45,348 nucleotides of DNA from assembly GCA_003096535.1 (NCBI GenBank), contig QEKJ01000021.1:1-45348 (forward strand), given 5' to 3'. Positions 8,969 to 17,335 of the stretch are shown piece by piece. The translations under genes and the position numbers were made by a program. The notes beneath the pieces are model-generated. The model worked only from the letters and a program-made list of their open reading frames with translations. It had not been told where the DNA came from and did not search any database. Origin of the DNA: Agathobaculum butyriciproducens. GTDB taxonomy: Bacteria; Bacillota; Clostridia; Oscillospirales; Butyricicoccaceae. Every line of letters starts with the position of its first letter. The first letter of the stretch is position 1.

Positions 8969-9760
8969 TTACGCCTGCGGCGGGATACAGCCCACGCCGT
9001 CCAGAATAAAGTGCGGACGGTATGCGTAGTTCTCCACATCCTGACGGGAAGTGCAGCCGGAGAGCACCAGAACGGTGTCCAGACCGGTTTCGATGCCGGC
9101 AACGATGTCGGTGTCCATGCGGTCGCCGATCATGGCCGCCTCGTGCGAATGCACGCCCAGCAGGCGCAGACCGGTACGCATCATCAGCGGATTCGGCTTG
9201 CCGACATAGTATGCGGTCTTGCCGGTGGCCAGCTCGATCGGCGCAACCAGTGCGCGGCACGCCGGAATGATGCCCTGCTCGGACGGGCCGGTCAGATCGG
9301 AGTTGGTCGCGATCAGGCGCGCGCCCTTGTTGATCAGATCGACCGCCTTGAGGATGGTCTGATAGTTGTAGGTGTTGGTTTCACCCGCGATAACGTAATC
9401 CGGGTCAACATCGTTCATCACGATGCCCGCCTCGTACAGCGCACCAACCAGACCGGGCGCACCGATTACATACGCAGATGCGTGCGGCTTCTGGCTGGCG
9501 ATGAACTTCGCGGTAGCCAGCGCGGAAGTGTAGAAATGCTCCTCGCCGATCTCCAGACCCATGCGGGCCAGCTTCTGCTGCAGCTCAAGCGGCGAACGCT
9601 CGGAGGAGTTGGTCAGGAAAAGGAAGCTCTTGTTTTCACGCTGCAGCCAGTCTACAAATTCAGGTACACCGGGCAGCAGACGGTTGCCGTGATAGATAAC
9701 ACCGTCCATATCGCAAATGAAGCCTTTCTTCTCGCGAAGCAGCTCTAATTCTTCGTTCAT
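8969..9760 (-). CDS. HAD-IIA (NagD/p-nitrophenylphosphatase-type) sugar/nucleotide phosphatase
   Basis: This 263-aa HAD hydrolase has motif I CDMDGVIYHG (nucleophile Asp17, acid Asp19), motif II FLTNSS (48-53), the motif III lysine in VGKPNP, and motif IV GDRMDTDI. The C2A cap between motifs II and III is typical of the NagD subfamily, which hydrolyses small phosphate esters in the cytoplasm. An in-frame start lies 36 nt upstream, but the ATG at 9760 follows AAAGGAGA at 8-nt spacing and is preferred. Single-gene unit with its own promoter and terminator. Confidence 0.92.
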   Translation of the reverse strand: MNEELELLREKKGFICDMDGVIYHGNRLLPGVPEFVDWLQRENKSFLFLTNSSERSPLELQQKLARMGLEIGEEHFYTSALATAKFIASQKPHASAYVIGAPGLVGALYEAGIVMNDVDPDYVIAGETNTYNYQTILKAVDLINKGARLIATNSDLTGPSEQGIIPACRALVAPIELATGKTAYYVGKPNPLMMRTGLRLLGVHSHEAAMIGDRMDTDIVAGIETGLDTVLVLSGCTSRQDVENYAYRPHFILDGVGCIPPQA

Positions 9761-9829
9761 TATGCTGATCTCCTTTCGGTAACGACCCATGCTCAAACAG
9801 CATGGCCGGAAATCTTTTTGTCCATTCTT

Positions 9830-9858
9830 ATTATGCGGAAAATTTCAGCCAACGTCAA
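9830..9858 (-). promoter_or_regulatory. Promoter of the HAD phosphatase gene
   Basis: On the minus strand TTGACG (9858-9853), a 17-nt spacer and CATAAT (9835-9830). The leader then forms a small hairpin (CCATGCTC / GAGCATGG type, 9787-9805) before the ribosome site. Confidence 0.65.
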
Positions 9859-9897
9859 GAGCCAACCGAGGAAAAAATGTTAAATCCTCGTAAAGAG

Positions 9898-10180
9898 CTG
9901 AAAAGAGAGCGGAGAGTGAGGAGTGAAGAGTGAAGATTTTCTTCTCCGGACGCATACCAAGGGACACAGGCGGCTCTGCCGCCGTGTCCCGCCCCGCGAA
10001 CGCAGTTCGCGGCATAAAATACGCGATTTGCTTGCATAATCGCACCCACAAGGCAGGCGGTGCGCACCGCCGAGCCTTCCGCGGGCGCCCATGTTCACGC
10101 CAACCCCAAAATCCCGCAGGGATTTCTGCACCCAGAAAACCCGTCACGCCGCGGAGCGCGTAAAATGGAGCGCCTCCGGC
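9898..10180. repeat. Spacer built of short perfect palindromes
   Basis: There is no gene here. A GA-rich run of GGAGTGAAGAGTGAAG type (9910-9935), similar to the arms at 20393 and 36708, leads into a chain of short hairpins. These are GGGACAC.GGCGGC / GCCGCC.TGTCCC (9960-9991), CCGCGAAC / GTTCGCGG with loop GCA, the 16-nt palindrome GGCGGTGCGCACCGCC, AATCCC / GGGATT, and GCGCC / GGCGC. It resembles clusters of REP-like hairpins, not a coding remnant. Confidence 0.55.
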
Positions 10181-10185
10181 GCGAC

Positions 10186-10216
10186 AAAAAAGTCAGGACA
10201 TGCGCCTGACTTTTTT
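10186..10216. terminator. Bidirectional terminator-like hairpin
   Basis: A 12-bp perfect stem AAAAAAGTCAGG / CCTGACTTTTTT has A and T runs built into its foot. Confidence 0.7.
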
Positions 10217-10222
10217 AACAAA

Positions 10223-10268
10223 CACGAAAACACCCCGAAAACCGGAAAGTTTTCGGGGTGTTTTCGTG
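10223..10268 (-). terminator. Terminator of aspS
   Basis: A 19-bp perfect stem (CACGAAAACACCCCGAAAA and its complement) is followed on the minus strand by TTTGTT. A further 15-bp perfect hairpin (CGTACCAAAGGCCGC, 10324-10356) lies between it and the gene but has no T-run. Confidence 0.75.
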
Positions 10269-10369
10269 CAATAGGTGTTCCCGCCCTGCCCACAAAGCGG
10301 GCGCGCGCGGCGACACCGTCCCTCGTACCAAAGGCCGCAGAGCGGCCTTTGGTACGACGCGAGAGCCTT

Positions 10370-11695
10370 TTACGGCTCGAGTCGGTTCATATCACGCGGG
10401 AACATGGATGCCTCGCGGATGTTGTTCAGCCCCAGCAGCTGCATGGTCAGGCGCTCCAGACCGATGCCCAGACCGCCGTGCGGCGGCATACCGTACTTGT
10501 GCAGCATGGTGAAGGACTCAAACAGCTCGGCGTTCATCTTGCGGGCCGCCAGCTTGTCCATCTGCTCCTGATAATCGTGGATACGCTGACCGCCGGTGGT
10601 AATCTCCAGGCCGCGGAACAGCAGGTCGAACGACAGCGCCAGCTTCGGGTCCTCCGGGTCGTCCTTTGCATAGAACGGACGCTTTGCGGACGGGAAGTGG
10701 GTTACGAATACGAAATCAGAGTCGTGCTCCTCCTTTGCCCACTGGCACAGCAGCACTTCTTCGTCCGGGTTGAGGTCGTAACGGTTCTTGGACTTATGAC
10801 CGAACTTCTCCTCCATGATCTGCTTGGCCTCGTGGAAGCGGATGGTCGGGATCTCCTTGATCTCCGGAACCTCGGCGTTCAGCATAGCGAGTTCCTCAGC
10901 GCAGTGCTCCTTAACGTAAGCCATAACGGACTTCAGCATGCCGGTCTCCATTGCCATTACATCGTACATGGAATCGATATAGGCCATCTCGAAGTCCAGA
11001 CCCATATACTCGTTCAGATGACGGGAGGTATTGTGACGCTCTGCACGGTAAACCGAGCCGATCTCGTATACACGGCCGAATGCACCGGCGAGGTACTGCT
11101 TGTGGAACTGCGGGGACTGTGCCAGATAAGCCGGAGTGCCAAAGTAATCCAGCTTGAACAGGTTTGCGCCGCCCTCAGCGCCTGCAACTACGATCTTCGG
11201 GGTGTGGATGTGGGTGAAGCCCTGCGACTGCATGTACTGTGCAAAGCCGTCAGCGATCGCACCCTGTACGCGGAAGATCGCCTGCTTGCGCGGATGACGC
11301 AGCGTGATCGGACGCAGCGGCAGATCAACATCGAGGGACAGACCCATATACTTCTTGCCGAGCGGTACCGGCAGCTGGTCGTACGGCTTGCCGAGGATGG
11401 ACAGTGCGCTCAGAACGACCTCAACGCCGTGCTCTGCACGCGGCTCCTCACGAACGGTACCGGTAACCTCGAGTACCATTGCGTCCTTGACATCCGAACG
11501 CTTGATGCCGCCGATCTCGTCACCCTGGAAGGTGCACTGGATCAAACCGCGCTCAACGCGCATTACAACAAAAGAAAAGTCAGACATATCGCGTACACGG
11601 TGAACCGTGCCGCGGAACGTGACCTCGCTGCCGACTGCTTCGCAGACGCGCTTTACGGTGTCAACGTACTGACCCGCTTCATGAATCATTTCCAT
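10370..11695 (-). CDS. aspS: Aspartyl-tRNA synthetase, archaeal type, probably nondiscriminating (Asp/Asn)
   Basis: This 441-aa class IIb synthetase has an OB-fold anticodon domain (about 20-110) and a catalytic core with motif 2 VYRAERHNTSRHLNE, the FRGLEITTGGQR element and motif 3 GLGIGLERL. It ends in FPRDMNRLEP. It lacks the GAD insertion of bacterial AspRS and aligns by eye with archaeal AspRS rather than AsnRS. His32 in GTVHRVRD falls where discriminating archaeal enzymes have Trp and nondiscriminating ones His. It may therefore also charge tRNA-Asn with Asp, needing GatCAB to finish Asn-tRNA. Annotation as AsnRS is the main confusion risk. Confidence 0.88.
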   Translation of the reverse strand: MEMIHEAGQYVDTVKRVCEAVGSEVTFRGTVHRVRDMSDFSFVVMRVERGLIQCTFQGDEIGGIKRSDVKDAMVLEVTGTVREEPRAEHGVEVVLSALSILGKPYDQLPVPLGKKYMGLSLDVDLPLRPITLRHPRKQAIFRVQGAIADGFAQYMQSQGFTHIHTPKIVVAGAEGGANLFKLDYFGTPAYLAQSPQFHKQYLAGAFGRVYEIGSVYRAERHNTSRHLNEYMGLDFEMAYIDSMYDVMAMETGMLKSVMAYVKEHCAEELAMLNAEVPEIKEIPTIRFHEAKQIMEEKFGHKSKNRYDLNPDEEVLLCQWAKEEHDSDFVFVTHFPSAKRPFYAKDDPEDPKLALSFDLLFRGLEITTGGQRIHDYQEQMDKLAARKMNAELFESFTMLHKYGMPPHGGLGIGLERLTMQLLGLNNIREASMFPRDMNRLEP

Positions 11696-11734
11696 AATAT
11701 TACGCCTCTCTGTTTACAATTTTCAGATAGAGTT

Positions 11735-11763
11735 ATTGTAGCATGGATTTACTGCCGTGACAA
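11735..11763 (-). promoter_or_regulatory. Promoter of aspS
   Basis: On the minus strand TTGTCA (11763-11758), a 17-nt spacer and TACAAT (11740-11735) lie about 40 nt before the start codon. Confidence 0.75.
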
Positions 11764-11803
11764 GGTTTTACCAGTGAAATCCACGCTGTTTTGACAATTT
11801 TTC

Positions 11804-13249
11804 TTATCGTTTCAGCCTGCGGAGCACCGCCTGTACTTCCTCGCGGCCCTCACCGCTGACGATAATGCACACCGCATAAACACCTGCACCGACCACGACA
11901 GCCGCGCCAAGGCGAATGAGATTGCCGACCGGCAGCAGCGTGCACGCAAAGGCCGCCGCGCCGCACAGCAGCGCCGAAACGATGATGCGCACCAGACTGA
12001 TCGGTGCCACACGGAACAGGAATCGGCTGCGCACGCGCACACAGGTAATGATAAAGTAGGACGCAAATGCGACCACCGAACCGAGCGCACCGCCCGTAAA
12101 TCCGAGGGTTTTGAGCAGAATGACACTCGAAACCACCTTGATAACTGCTGCGATCGCGCTGTTCTGCAGAACGTGTACGGTGGACTGCTCCAGCTCATAC
12201 GCCTTGTTGGCGTACTCGGTCAGGCCCATGAACAGCATGGCAAGCGCAGTATACGCAATGACCGGCGCACCGGCGGCATACTTCGCGGGGAACAGAAACC
12301 GGCTGAGCGGCAGCGCCACCGCAGTCAGACCCGCAACAGCAGGCACAGCAATCAGCAGATACAGCCGCACGCCCTGATCGAGCAGCGGCTTTGCCGCGGC
12401 TTTGCCGCCCTCGCGCCAGCCGCGCAGCACGGCAGGATACACGCCGCGCATAATACCGACCGAGATCATCGTGAACAGACCGCTCGCGATCGAGTTGTTA
12501 TTCGAGTAGTATGCGTACAGAATGTTGCCGTAAAAACCGACAACGAGGTATTTGTCGATCTGGTTGAGCAGCGCCACCGAGATGGAAACGCCCATCAACG
12601 GTACGCCGTATTTGAGGAACCTGTTCAGCAGCGGCTTGGAGAAATACTTCAGCCGCACAACAACCGGCAGGCTGAGTGCAAACACCGCACCGATGGCAGC
12701 TACACCATCCGCAATGGTATTGGCAAAGATAGCCGGGAACGGCGACGGATAATTCGACTTGCCGCCGACAAGCGCGAATGCAACCGCGAGCTTGAGCACC
12801 GCCGAGGTCAGCGACCACAGGATGGATGCTTTGACGCGGCCGAGCTGAATCAGCGCCGCATTAAGCACCTGAAACGCCGTGTAGGTGCAGAACATCAGCG
12901 CACCGCCCAGATAAACCGGGCTTTGCGTCACAGCTGCCGTAATGCAGCAGCCGATGGCAACGAGCACGCACAATCCCACATAGATGGTAGAAACCGTGGA
13001 GAACAGGCCGCGTCCTTCATCGGCGCGGTACTCCTCACCGACATAGCGGGTGGCGGAATTCGCCATCCAGCCCGCAAGGATGAGGTACAGCAGCTGTATC
13101 GTGGTGTTGGTCAGGTTGAATGCACTGACCGCACCCTCCACAAAGATGTGGGAATACAGCGAGGAACACCCGATGACGAGCAGTCCTTCGACCACCTTGG
13201 CCGGCAGGAACAGCATCGCATCGCGTGTCATGGTATTTTTAGAGGACAA
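11804..13249 (-). CDS. Wzx/MATE-type polysaccharide flippase
   Basis: This 481-aa polytopic membrane protein has about 12-14 hydrophobic helices and a scattered pattern typical of the MOP (Wzx/PST) superfamily, which flips lipid-linked sugar repeat units across the membrane. Only the general family can be read from the sequence. The first codon would be TTG at 13249, preceded by GCGAGGG at about 8 nt; an ATG six codons in (13231) has no ribosome site. It is divergent from the GT/CsaB fusion gene, and the three neighbouring glycan genes suggest one wall-polymer function. Confidence 0.82.
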   Translation of the reverse strand: MSSKNTMTRDAMLFLPAKVVEGLLVIGCSSLYSHIFVEGAVSAFNLTNTTIQLLYLILAGWMANSATRYVGEEYRADEGRGLFSTVSTIYVGLCVLVAIGCCITAAVTQSPVYLGGALMFCTYTAFQVLNAALIQLGRVKASILWSLTSAVLKLAVAFALVGGKSNYPSPFPAIFANTIADGVAAIGAVFALSLPVVVRLKYFSKPLLNRFLKYGVPLMGVSISVALLNQIDKYLVVGFYGNILYAYYSNNNSIASGLFTMISVGIMRGVYPAVLRGWREGGKAAAKPLLDQGVRLYLLIAVPAVAGLTAVALPLSRFLFPAKYAAGAPVIAYTALAMLFMGLTEYANKAYELEQSTVHVLQNSAIAAVIKVVSSVILLKTLGFTGGALGSVVAFASYFIITCVRVRSRFLFRVAPISLVRIIVSALLCGAAAFACTLLPVGNLIRLGAAVVVGAGVYAVCIIVSGEGREEVQAVLRRLKR

Positions 13250-13279
13250 AAGAAAAACCCTCGCTTTCCGTCAAATAGA

Positions 13280-13422
13280 TAGGCAAGACCGCATAATTGA
13301 ACAAAAGCGCAAAATTTCCGTAAAGCGCCGCGGCAGCGCGACCGGAGCCTGCGCAAGGAGCCGCGGCAGCGCGACCGGAGCCTGCGCAAGGAGCCGCAGC
13401 TTCAATTGTGCGGTGTTGCCTT
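13280..13422 (+). repeat. MITE-like repeat, copy A
   Basis: The left end AGGCAAGACCGCATAATTG and right end CAATTGTGCGGTGTTGCCT are inverted repeats of about 20 bp. The same ends bound copies at 30145-30312 and 35959-36160. Compared with copy B this copy lacks about 90 bp of interior. It carries a 33-bp unit repeated exactly in tandem (13328-13360, 13361-13393; core CGGCAGCGCGACCGGAGCC). It lies in the divergent promoter region of the flippase and GT/CsaB genes. No ORF. Confidence 0.8.
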
Positions 13423-13504
13423 AAGTATACCATGAAAGCGGTGGAAACACAAACTTCGTTTGCCGAAAAATCGCCGAAAAAGCCGCATTTTCCTGTCTCA
13501 CGGT

Positions 13505-13534
13505 TTTGCAATCCCCCTGTTTTCATGGTATACT
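13505..13534 (+). promoter_or_regulatory. Promoter of the GT/CsaB fusion gene
   Basis: TTTGCA (13505-13510), an 18-nt spacer and TATACT (13529-13534). A start near 13541 would leave a 25-nt leader containing GGAGG and supports the TTG start at 13566. Confidence 0.65.
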
Positions 13535-13565
13535 GATTATACTTGTCAAGTGGAGGTATTTGACT

Positions 13566-15797
13566 TTGCGAATCATGCATGTAATGGGCGGCGGCGATGT
13601 AGGCGGCGCCAAGACCCAGATTATGAATACCGTGACCGGACTCAACCGCAATAACGATGTAATGCTCATCTCGTTCCGCGCAGGTCCGTTTGCAGATGAA
13701 GCGCGCGAGCGCGGCATTGATGTGCGCGTGATCGAGCGGCACAATCCGTTCCGCGCGGCACGGACCATGCGCGACCTGGTAGATGCGTTCAAGCCCGACA
13801 TTATTCACTGCCACGGCGGCCGTGCCAACCTGATGGGAGCCATGGTGCGCCGCAGCCGTCAGGTGCCGATCGTCACGACCGTGCACTCAGATTACCGGCT
13901 GGACTACCTCGGCAGTCCGCTCAAGCAGTACACGCTCGGCACGGCGAATGCCATCGCGCTGCGCTTTCTCGACTTCTATCAGCCGGTCGCAGACCGTATG
14001 GCGCGCACGCTCATCGAGCGCGGCTTTGACCCGGAGCGCATTGTAAAAATCTACAACGGTATGGATTTTGATCGTCCGGAGGGTGAATTTGACCGTGTGG
14101 CCTATCTGCGGGACACCTACGGTGCTAAGATCGAGGACGGCGACGTGCTGTGCGGCATTGCCGCGCGTCTGACCGCCGTCAAGGATATTGCGACCACCAT
14201 CCGCGGCTTTGCCGAGGCGCTAAAATCCGCGCCGCAGCTGCGCCTGTTCATCGCCGGCGACGGCGAGGACGAGGACATGCTCAAAAAGCTGTGCGACCAG
14301 CTCGGCATGCACGAGCGCGTGACATTCTGCGGCTGGGTATCGCCGGTCATGCCGTTCTTCCGCGCGATGGATATCAACCTGCTGTCCTCGGTGTCCGAAA
14401 CCTTCCCGTATTCCATTCTGGAGGGCGTTTGTGCCGGCTGTGCGACCATCTGCTCGGATGTCGGCGGCATGCCCGAACTCATCGACACCGGTGAAAACGG
14501 CTATATCTTCCCGGTCGGGGACGATAAGCGGCTGGCGGAATATCTGATCCGTCTGGGCAACGATGCCGCGCTGCGGCAGAAATTCGCGGATGCGCTGTAC
14601 GAAAAAGCCTCCCGCGATTTCTCGCGCGACAAGATGTGCGAACGCCAGATGGAAAACTACCGTCATCTGCTGGCACGGTTCCATCGTCCGAAAAACGAGC
14701 GTGAGAGCATTGTCATCTGCGGCGCGTACGGACGCGGCAACGCCGGTGACGATGCCATCCTCGAGGCCATTGTGCAGGAGATGCGCCAGCTCGATCCCGA
14801 ACGCACCATCTGCGTGATGTCGCGCCGTCCCAAGGAAACGCGCCTCGTTTACCGCACGAACGCCATCTATACGTTCAACGTGTTCTCCGTGCTGCGTAAA
14901 TTCCGGCACGCGGCGCTCTATATCAACGGCGGCGGCTCGCTGATGCAGGATGTCACGTCCACCCGCTCGATCTGGTACTACTGCTACACGCTGTACGCCG
15001 CCAAAAAGCGCGGCTGCAAGGTAATGATGTACGGCTGCGGCATCGGTCCGATCAACCGTCCGGGCAACCGCCGGATGGCCGCCAGGACCATTGACACATC
15101 GGTTGACCGCATCACGCTGCGCGATGACAATTCCCGCGCACTGCTTGCCGAAATGGGCGTTACCCGGCCGGATATCCGTGTTTCCGCCGACCCGACCATC
15201 ATTCTGACGCCGGCGCCGCGTGAAATCGTCAATATCGCCCTCGAGCAGAGCGGCATTGACCCGAACGGAAAGTATATCGGCTTCGGTCTGCGCAACTGGA
15301 AGGGTCTGGACACGGCTCTGCCCGAAATCGCGGCTGCAGCCAACTACGCCTACGAAAAGCACGGCCTGACGCCGGTTTTCGTACCCATCGAGTTCCCGAG
15401 CGACCTCATGCCCGCAGAACGTGTCGGCGCACTGCTGCACTGTCCGTGGCACGCCGTGCGTACCCGACAGCCCATCGAAGTCACCATCGGCATCCTCTCC
15501 CGCATGAAAACCGTGGTTGGCATCCGACTGCATTCGCTGATGTTCTCCGCCGGTCAGGGCGTTCCGGTCGTCGGCATGAGCTACGATATCAAGGTGGACG
15601 GCTTCCTGAAATATATCGGCAGCCGCACCTGCCTGCAGCTTTCGTCCGTCAAGGCGGAGCCGCTGTGCCGCCTCATTGACGAGTGCGTCTCCGGTGCGCT
15701 CGATAACGAGGTGCACCGCACCGCGGAAATGCTGAGAGAAAGAGAATCCGAGAATGTGAAGGGTGCAGCGAAGCTGCTGAACATTTCCGAAAACTAA
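13566..15797 (+). CDS. Fused GT4 glycosyltransferase and CsaB-type polysaccharide pyruvyl transferase
   Basis: This 743-aa protein has two domains. Residues about 1-370 are a GT-B family 4 glycosyltransferase (GGGDVGGAKTQ donor-side loop; IYNGMDF; the E-x7-E region with SVSETFPYSILEG). Residues about 380-735 are a polysaccharide pyruvyl transferase of the CsaB family (ICGAYGRGNAGDDAI, YINGGGSLMQD, RLHSLMFSAGQGVPVVGMSYD). CsaB adds ketal pyruvate to secondary wall polymers that hold SLH proteins. The fusion suggests that one protein makes and decorates the sugar. The start is taken as TTG at 13566, 9 nt after GGAGG; an upstream ATG at 13506 lies within the promoter, and ATG at 13575 is spaced too far. 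Confidence 0.9.
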   Translation: MRIMHVMGGGDVGGAKTQIMNTVTGLNRNNDVMLISFRAGPFADEARERGIDVRVIERHNPFRAARTMRDLVDAFKPDIIHCHGGRANLMGAMVRRSRQVPIVTTVHSDYRLDYLGSPLKQYTLGTANAIALRFLDFYQPVADRMARTLIERGFDPERIVKIYNGMDFDRPEGEFDRVAYLRDTYGAKIEDGDVLCGIAARLTAVKDIATTIRGFAEALKSAPQLRLFIAGDGEDEDMLKKLCDQLGMHERVTFCGWVSPVMPFFRAMDINLLSSVSETFPYSILEGVCAGCATICSDVGGMPELIDTGENGYIFPVGDDKRLAEYLIRLGNDAALRQKFADALYEKASRDFSRDKMCERQMENYRHLLARFHRPKNERESIVICGAYGRGNAGDDAILEAIVQEMRQLDPERTICVMSRRPKETRLVYRTNAIYTFNVFSVLRKFRHAALYINGGGSLMQDVTSTRSIWYYCYTLYAAKKRGCKVMMYGCGIGPINRPGNRRMAARTIDTSVDRITLRDDNSRALLAEMGVTRPDIRVSADPTIILTPAPREIVNIALEQSGIDPNGKYIGFGLRNWKGLDTALPEIAAAANYAYEKHGLTPVFVPIEFPSDLMPAERVGALLHCPWHAVRTRQPIEVTIGILSRMKTVVGIRLHSLMFSAGQGVPVVGMSYDIKVDGFLKYIGSRTCLQLSSVKAEPLCRLIDECVSGALDNEVHRTAEMLRERESENVKGAAKLLNISEN

Positions 15798-15800
15798 ACC

Positions 15801-15830
15801 GTAGGGCGGGGTGCCCTCAGCCCGCCCTAC
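15801..15830. repeat. GTAGGGCGGG-family hairpin (short form)
   Basis: A 10-bp perfect stem GTAGGGCGGG / CCCGCCCTAC encloses a 10-nt loop. It shares its ends with the longer elements at 21603 and 26095. It sits between two glycosyltransferase genes. Confidence 0.75.
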
Positions 15831-15870
15831 GATATATGATAAAACAATCCACTAAAGGGGTTATATAGAT

Positions 15871-17058
15871 ATGAAGAACCACATCGTCTGTCTTTCGACA
15901 ACGAACTACCATCCTCTGCCGACGCGCAAGCAGAACGTGATGAGCCGTCTGCGCAACAGCGAAATCCTGTATTTTGATCCTCCGGTGTCCATGATCGCAC
16001 CGCTCAAGGACAAAAAAGCCTCCGCATATATCGAAAAGTACAAGCAGCCCGGCGAAAAAGTCGAGGGACACGAAAACATCACTGTGTACGCACTGCCGCC
16101 GGTACTGCCGTTTTTCAACAAATTCCGCTGGATCAACAAAATTAACCAGAAGCGGCAGGCGGCGTTCATCCGCGAAAAGATGCGCGAGCACGGCTTCGGC
16201 GACGAGACCGTGCTGTGGTGCTACTCGCCGTCCTCGTGCGACATTGTGGAGCACCTGCCGCACGCCAAGCTGGTATACGACTGTGTAGACCGTCATTCCG
16301 CGTACAAGGGTCACATCAATCCCAAGGTTGTGGACAAGATGGAGCACGATCTGGCCAAGCCTGCCGATCAGGTATTCGCAACCGCGGTCGGTCTGGCAGA
16401 GACACTGGAAAAGATCAACCCGACCACCCAAATGATCCCGAACGGCGCGGCTTACGAGATCTTCTCGCGCGTACAGACCGAGAAGGACACCCTTCCCTGC
16501 CCGGAGGACATGAAGGATCTGCCGCATCCGATCTACGGCTTTGTCGGCATGCTGCAGGAGTGCATCGACTATGCACTGATCGAAAAGCTGGCGAAGAGCC
16601 GTCCGAACGCGACGATTTTCCTGATCGGACGCACGCTGCCGGGTGTTGACCTGACAAATCTCAAGCAGTACCCGAACATCGTATTCCACGGTCTGGTGCC
16701 GCAGCCCGAGCTGCCCGCATATCTGGCGCAGATGGACGTCTGCCTGAACGTATTCCGTGCCGGTGCGCTCTCCAAGGACGTTTCACCGCTCAAGTTCTAC
16801 GAATATCTGGCAACCGGCAAGCCGATCGTTTCCACGCGCGAGCCGCTGCAGGTCGAGGATTTCAAGGATGTGGTCTACATTGCCCGCAATCCCGAGATGT
16901 TTCTGCCGCTGTGCGATGCCGCTGCCAAGGAAAACCGTCCGGCATGGACGGAAAAACGCCTTGCCTACGGCGCGCAGTGCTCGTGGACCGAGCGCGTGCA
17001 CCAGATGGAAGAGGTGCTTTACAAAAAGGGCGTTCTGCACGAAAGTGCAGAGGAGTAA
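15871..17058 (+). CDS. GT-B fold glycosyltransferase
   Basis: This 395-aa protein resembles GT4/GT1-type enzymes of the TuaH/galactofuranosyl-transferase kind. It has an N-terminal Rossmann half with the KLVYDCVDRHS segment, a GFVGMLQECIDYALIEKLA segment in the middle, and the C-terminal donor-binding signature SPLKFYEYLATGKPIVST. It acts in the cytoplasm on a lipid-linked or wall-polymer acceptor; the sugar cannot be read. ATG at 15871 follows AAAGGGG. It follows the GT/CsaB fusion by 73 nt that contain only a repeat hairpin, so the two may be co-transcribed. Confidence 0.82.
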   Translation: MKNHIVCLSTTNYHPLPTRKQNVMSRLRNSEILYFDPPVSMIAPLKDKKASAYIEKYKQPGEKVEGHENITVYALPPVLPFFNKFRWINKINQKRQAAFIREKMREHGFGDETVLWCYSPSSCDIVEHLPHAKLVYDCVDRHSAYKGHINPKVVDKMEHDLAKPADQVFATAVGLAETLEKINPTTQMIPNGAAYEIFSRVQTEKDTLPCPEDMKDLPHPIYGFVGMLQECIDYALIEKLAKSRPNATIFLIGRTLPGVDLTNLKQYPNIVFHGLVPQPELPAYLAQMDVCLNVFRAGALSKDVSPLKFYEYLATGKPIVSTREPLQVEDFKDVVYIARNPEMFLPLCDAAAKENRPAWTEKRLAYGAQCSWTERVHQMEEVLYKKGVLHESAEE

Positions 17059-17108
17059 AATTTATCTTTGGGCATTTACACGAATCCCGAAAAAAGCGGG
17101 TAAAATAC

Positions 17109-17137
17109 TTGCATTAACAAGTTAAATTGGCTAAAAT
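17109..17137 (+). promoter_or_regulatory. Promoter of the purine operon
   Basis: TTGCAT (17109-17114), a 17-nt spacer and TAAAAT (17132-17137). CTTG/CAAG arms (CTTGCATTAACAAG, 17108-17121) overlap the -35 as a possible operator. Transcription would start near 17144, leaving a leader of about 190 nt before purE. Confidence 0.6.
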
Positions 17138-17180
17138 AAATATGTATCGTCACCGTTGGTTTTAAGAAAGAGGTGTACTC

Positions 17181-17276
17181 ATGACCGGCAGCGTATTTTT
17201 GAACCAGACTGCAGCTGAACAGTTTTTTGTTCTCGGGCATTCGTGCATTCTCTCGGGCATCGGTGCACATAAATGA
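17181..17276 (+). CDS. Possible 31-aa leader peptide upstream of purE
   Basis: ATG at 17181 follows AGAAAGAGGTG and opens a 31-codon frame ending TGA at 17274-17276, just 9 nt before a strong hairpin. The peptide (MTGSVFLNQTAAEQ...) shows no run of regulatory codons. The frame covers two imperfect direct repeats of TCTCGGGCATNCGTGCA type (17231-17268). Their GGGCA cores could pair with the 3' arm of the hairpin. The placement suits a translated attenuator. Expression is not shown. Confidence 0.35.
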   Translation: MTGSVFLNQTAAEQFFVLGHSCILSGIGAHK

Positions 17277-17285
17277 GCGATTATA

Positions 17286-17319
17286 GGGCACGGGTATACC
17301 CGTGCCCTCATTTGTTTTT
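17286..17319 (+). terminator. Attenuator-like hairpin just before purE
   Basis: A 9-bp GC-rich perfect stem GGGCACGGG / CCCGTGCCC (loop TATA) is followed by TCATTTGTTTTT. The purE ribosome site AGGAGG (17322-17327) comes right after. A terminator between promoter and first gene implies regulated read-through. The T-run is interrupted, so strength is uncertain. Confidence 0.6.
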
Positions 17320-17335
17320 GTAGGAGGAATAACAA

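Noticed and set aside
14220-15716. A 498-codon minus-strand frame opposite the GT/CsaB fusion
   Set aside because: Antisense shadow of a protein with clear GT4 and CsaB motifs.
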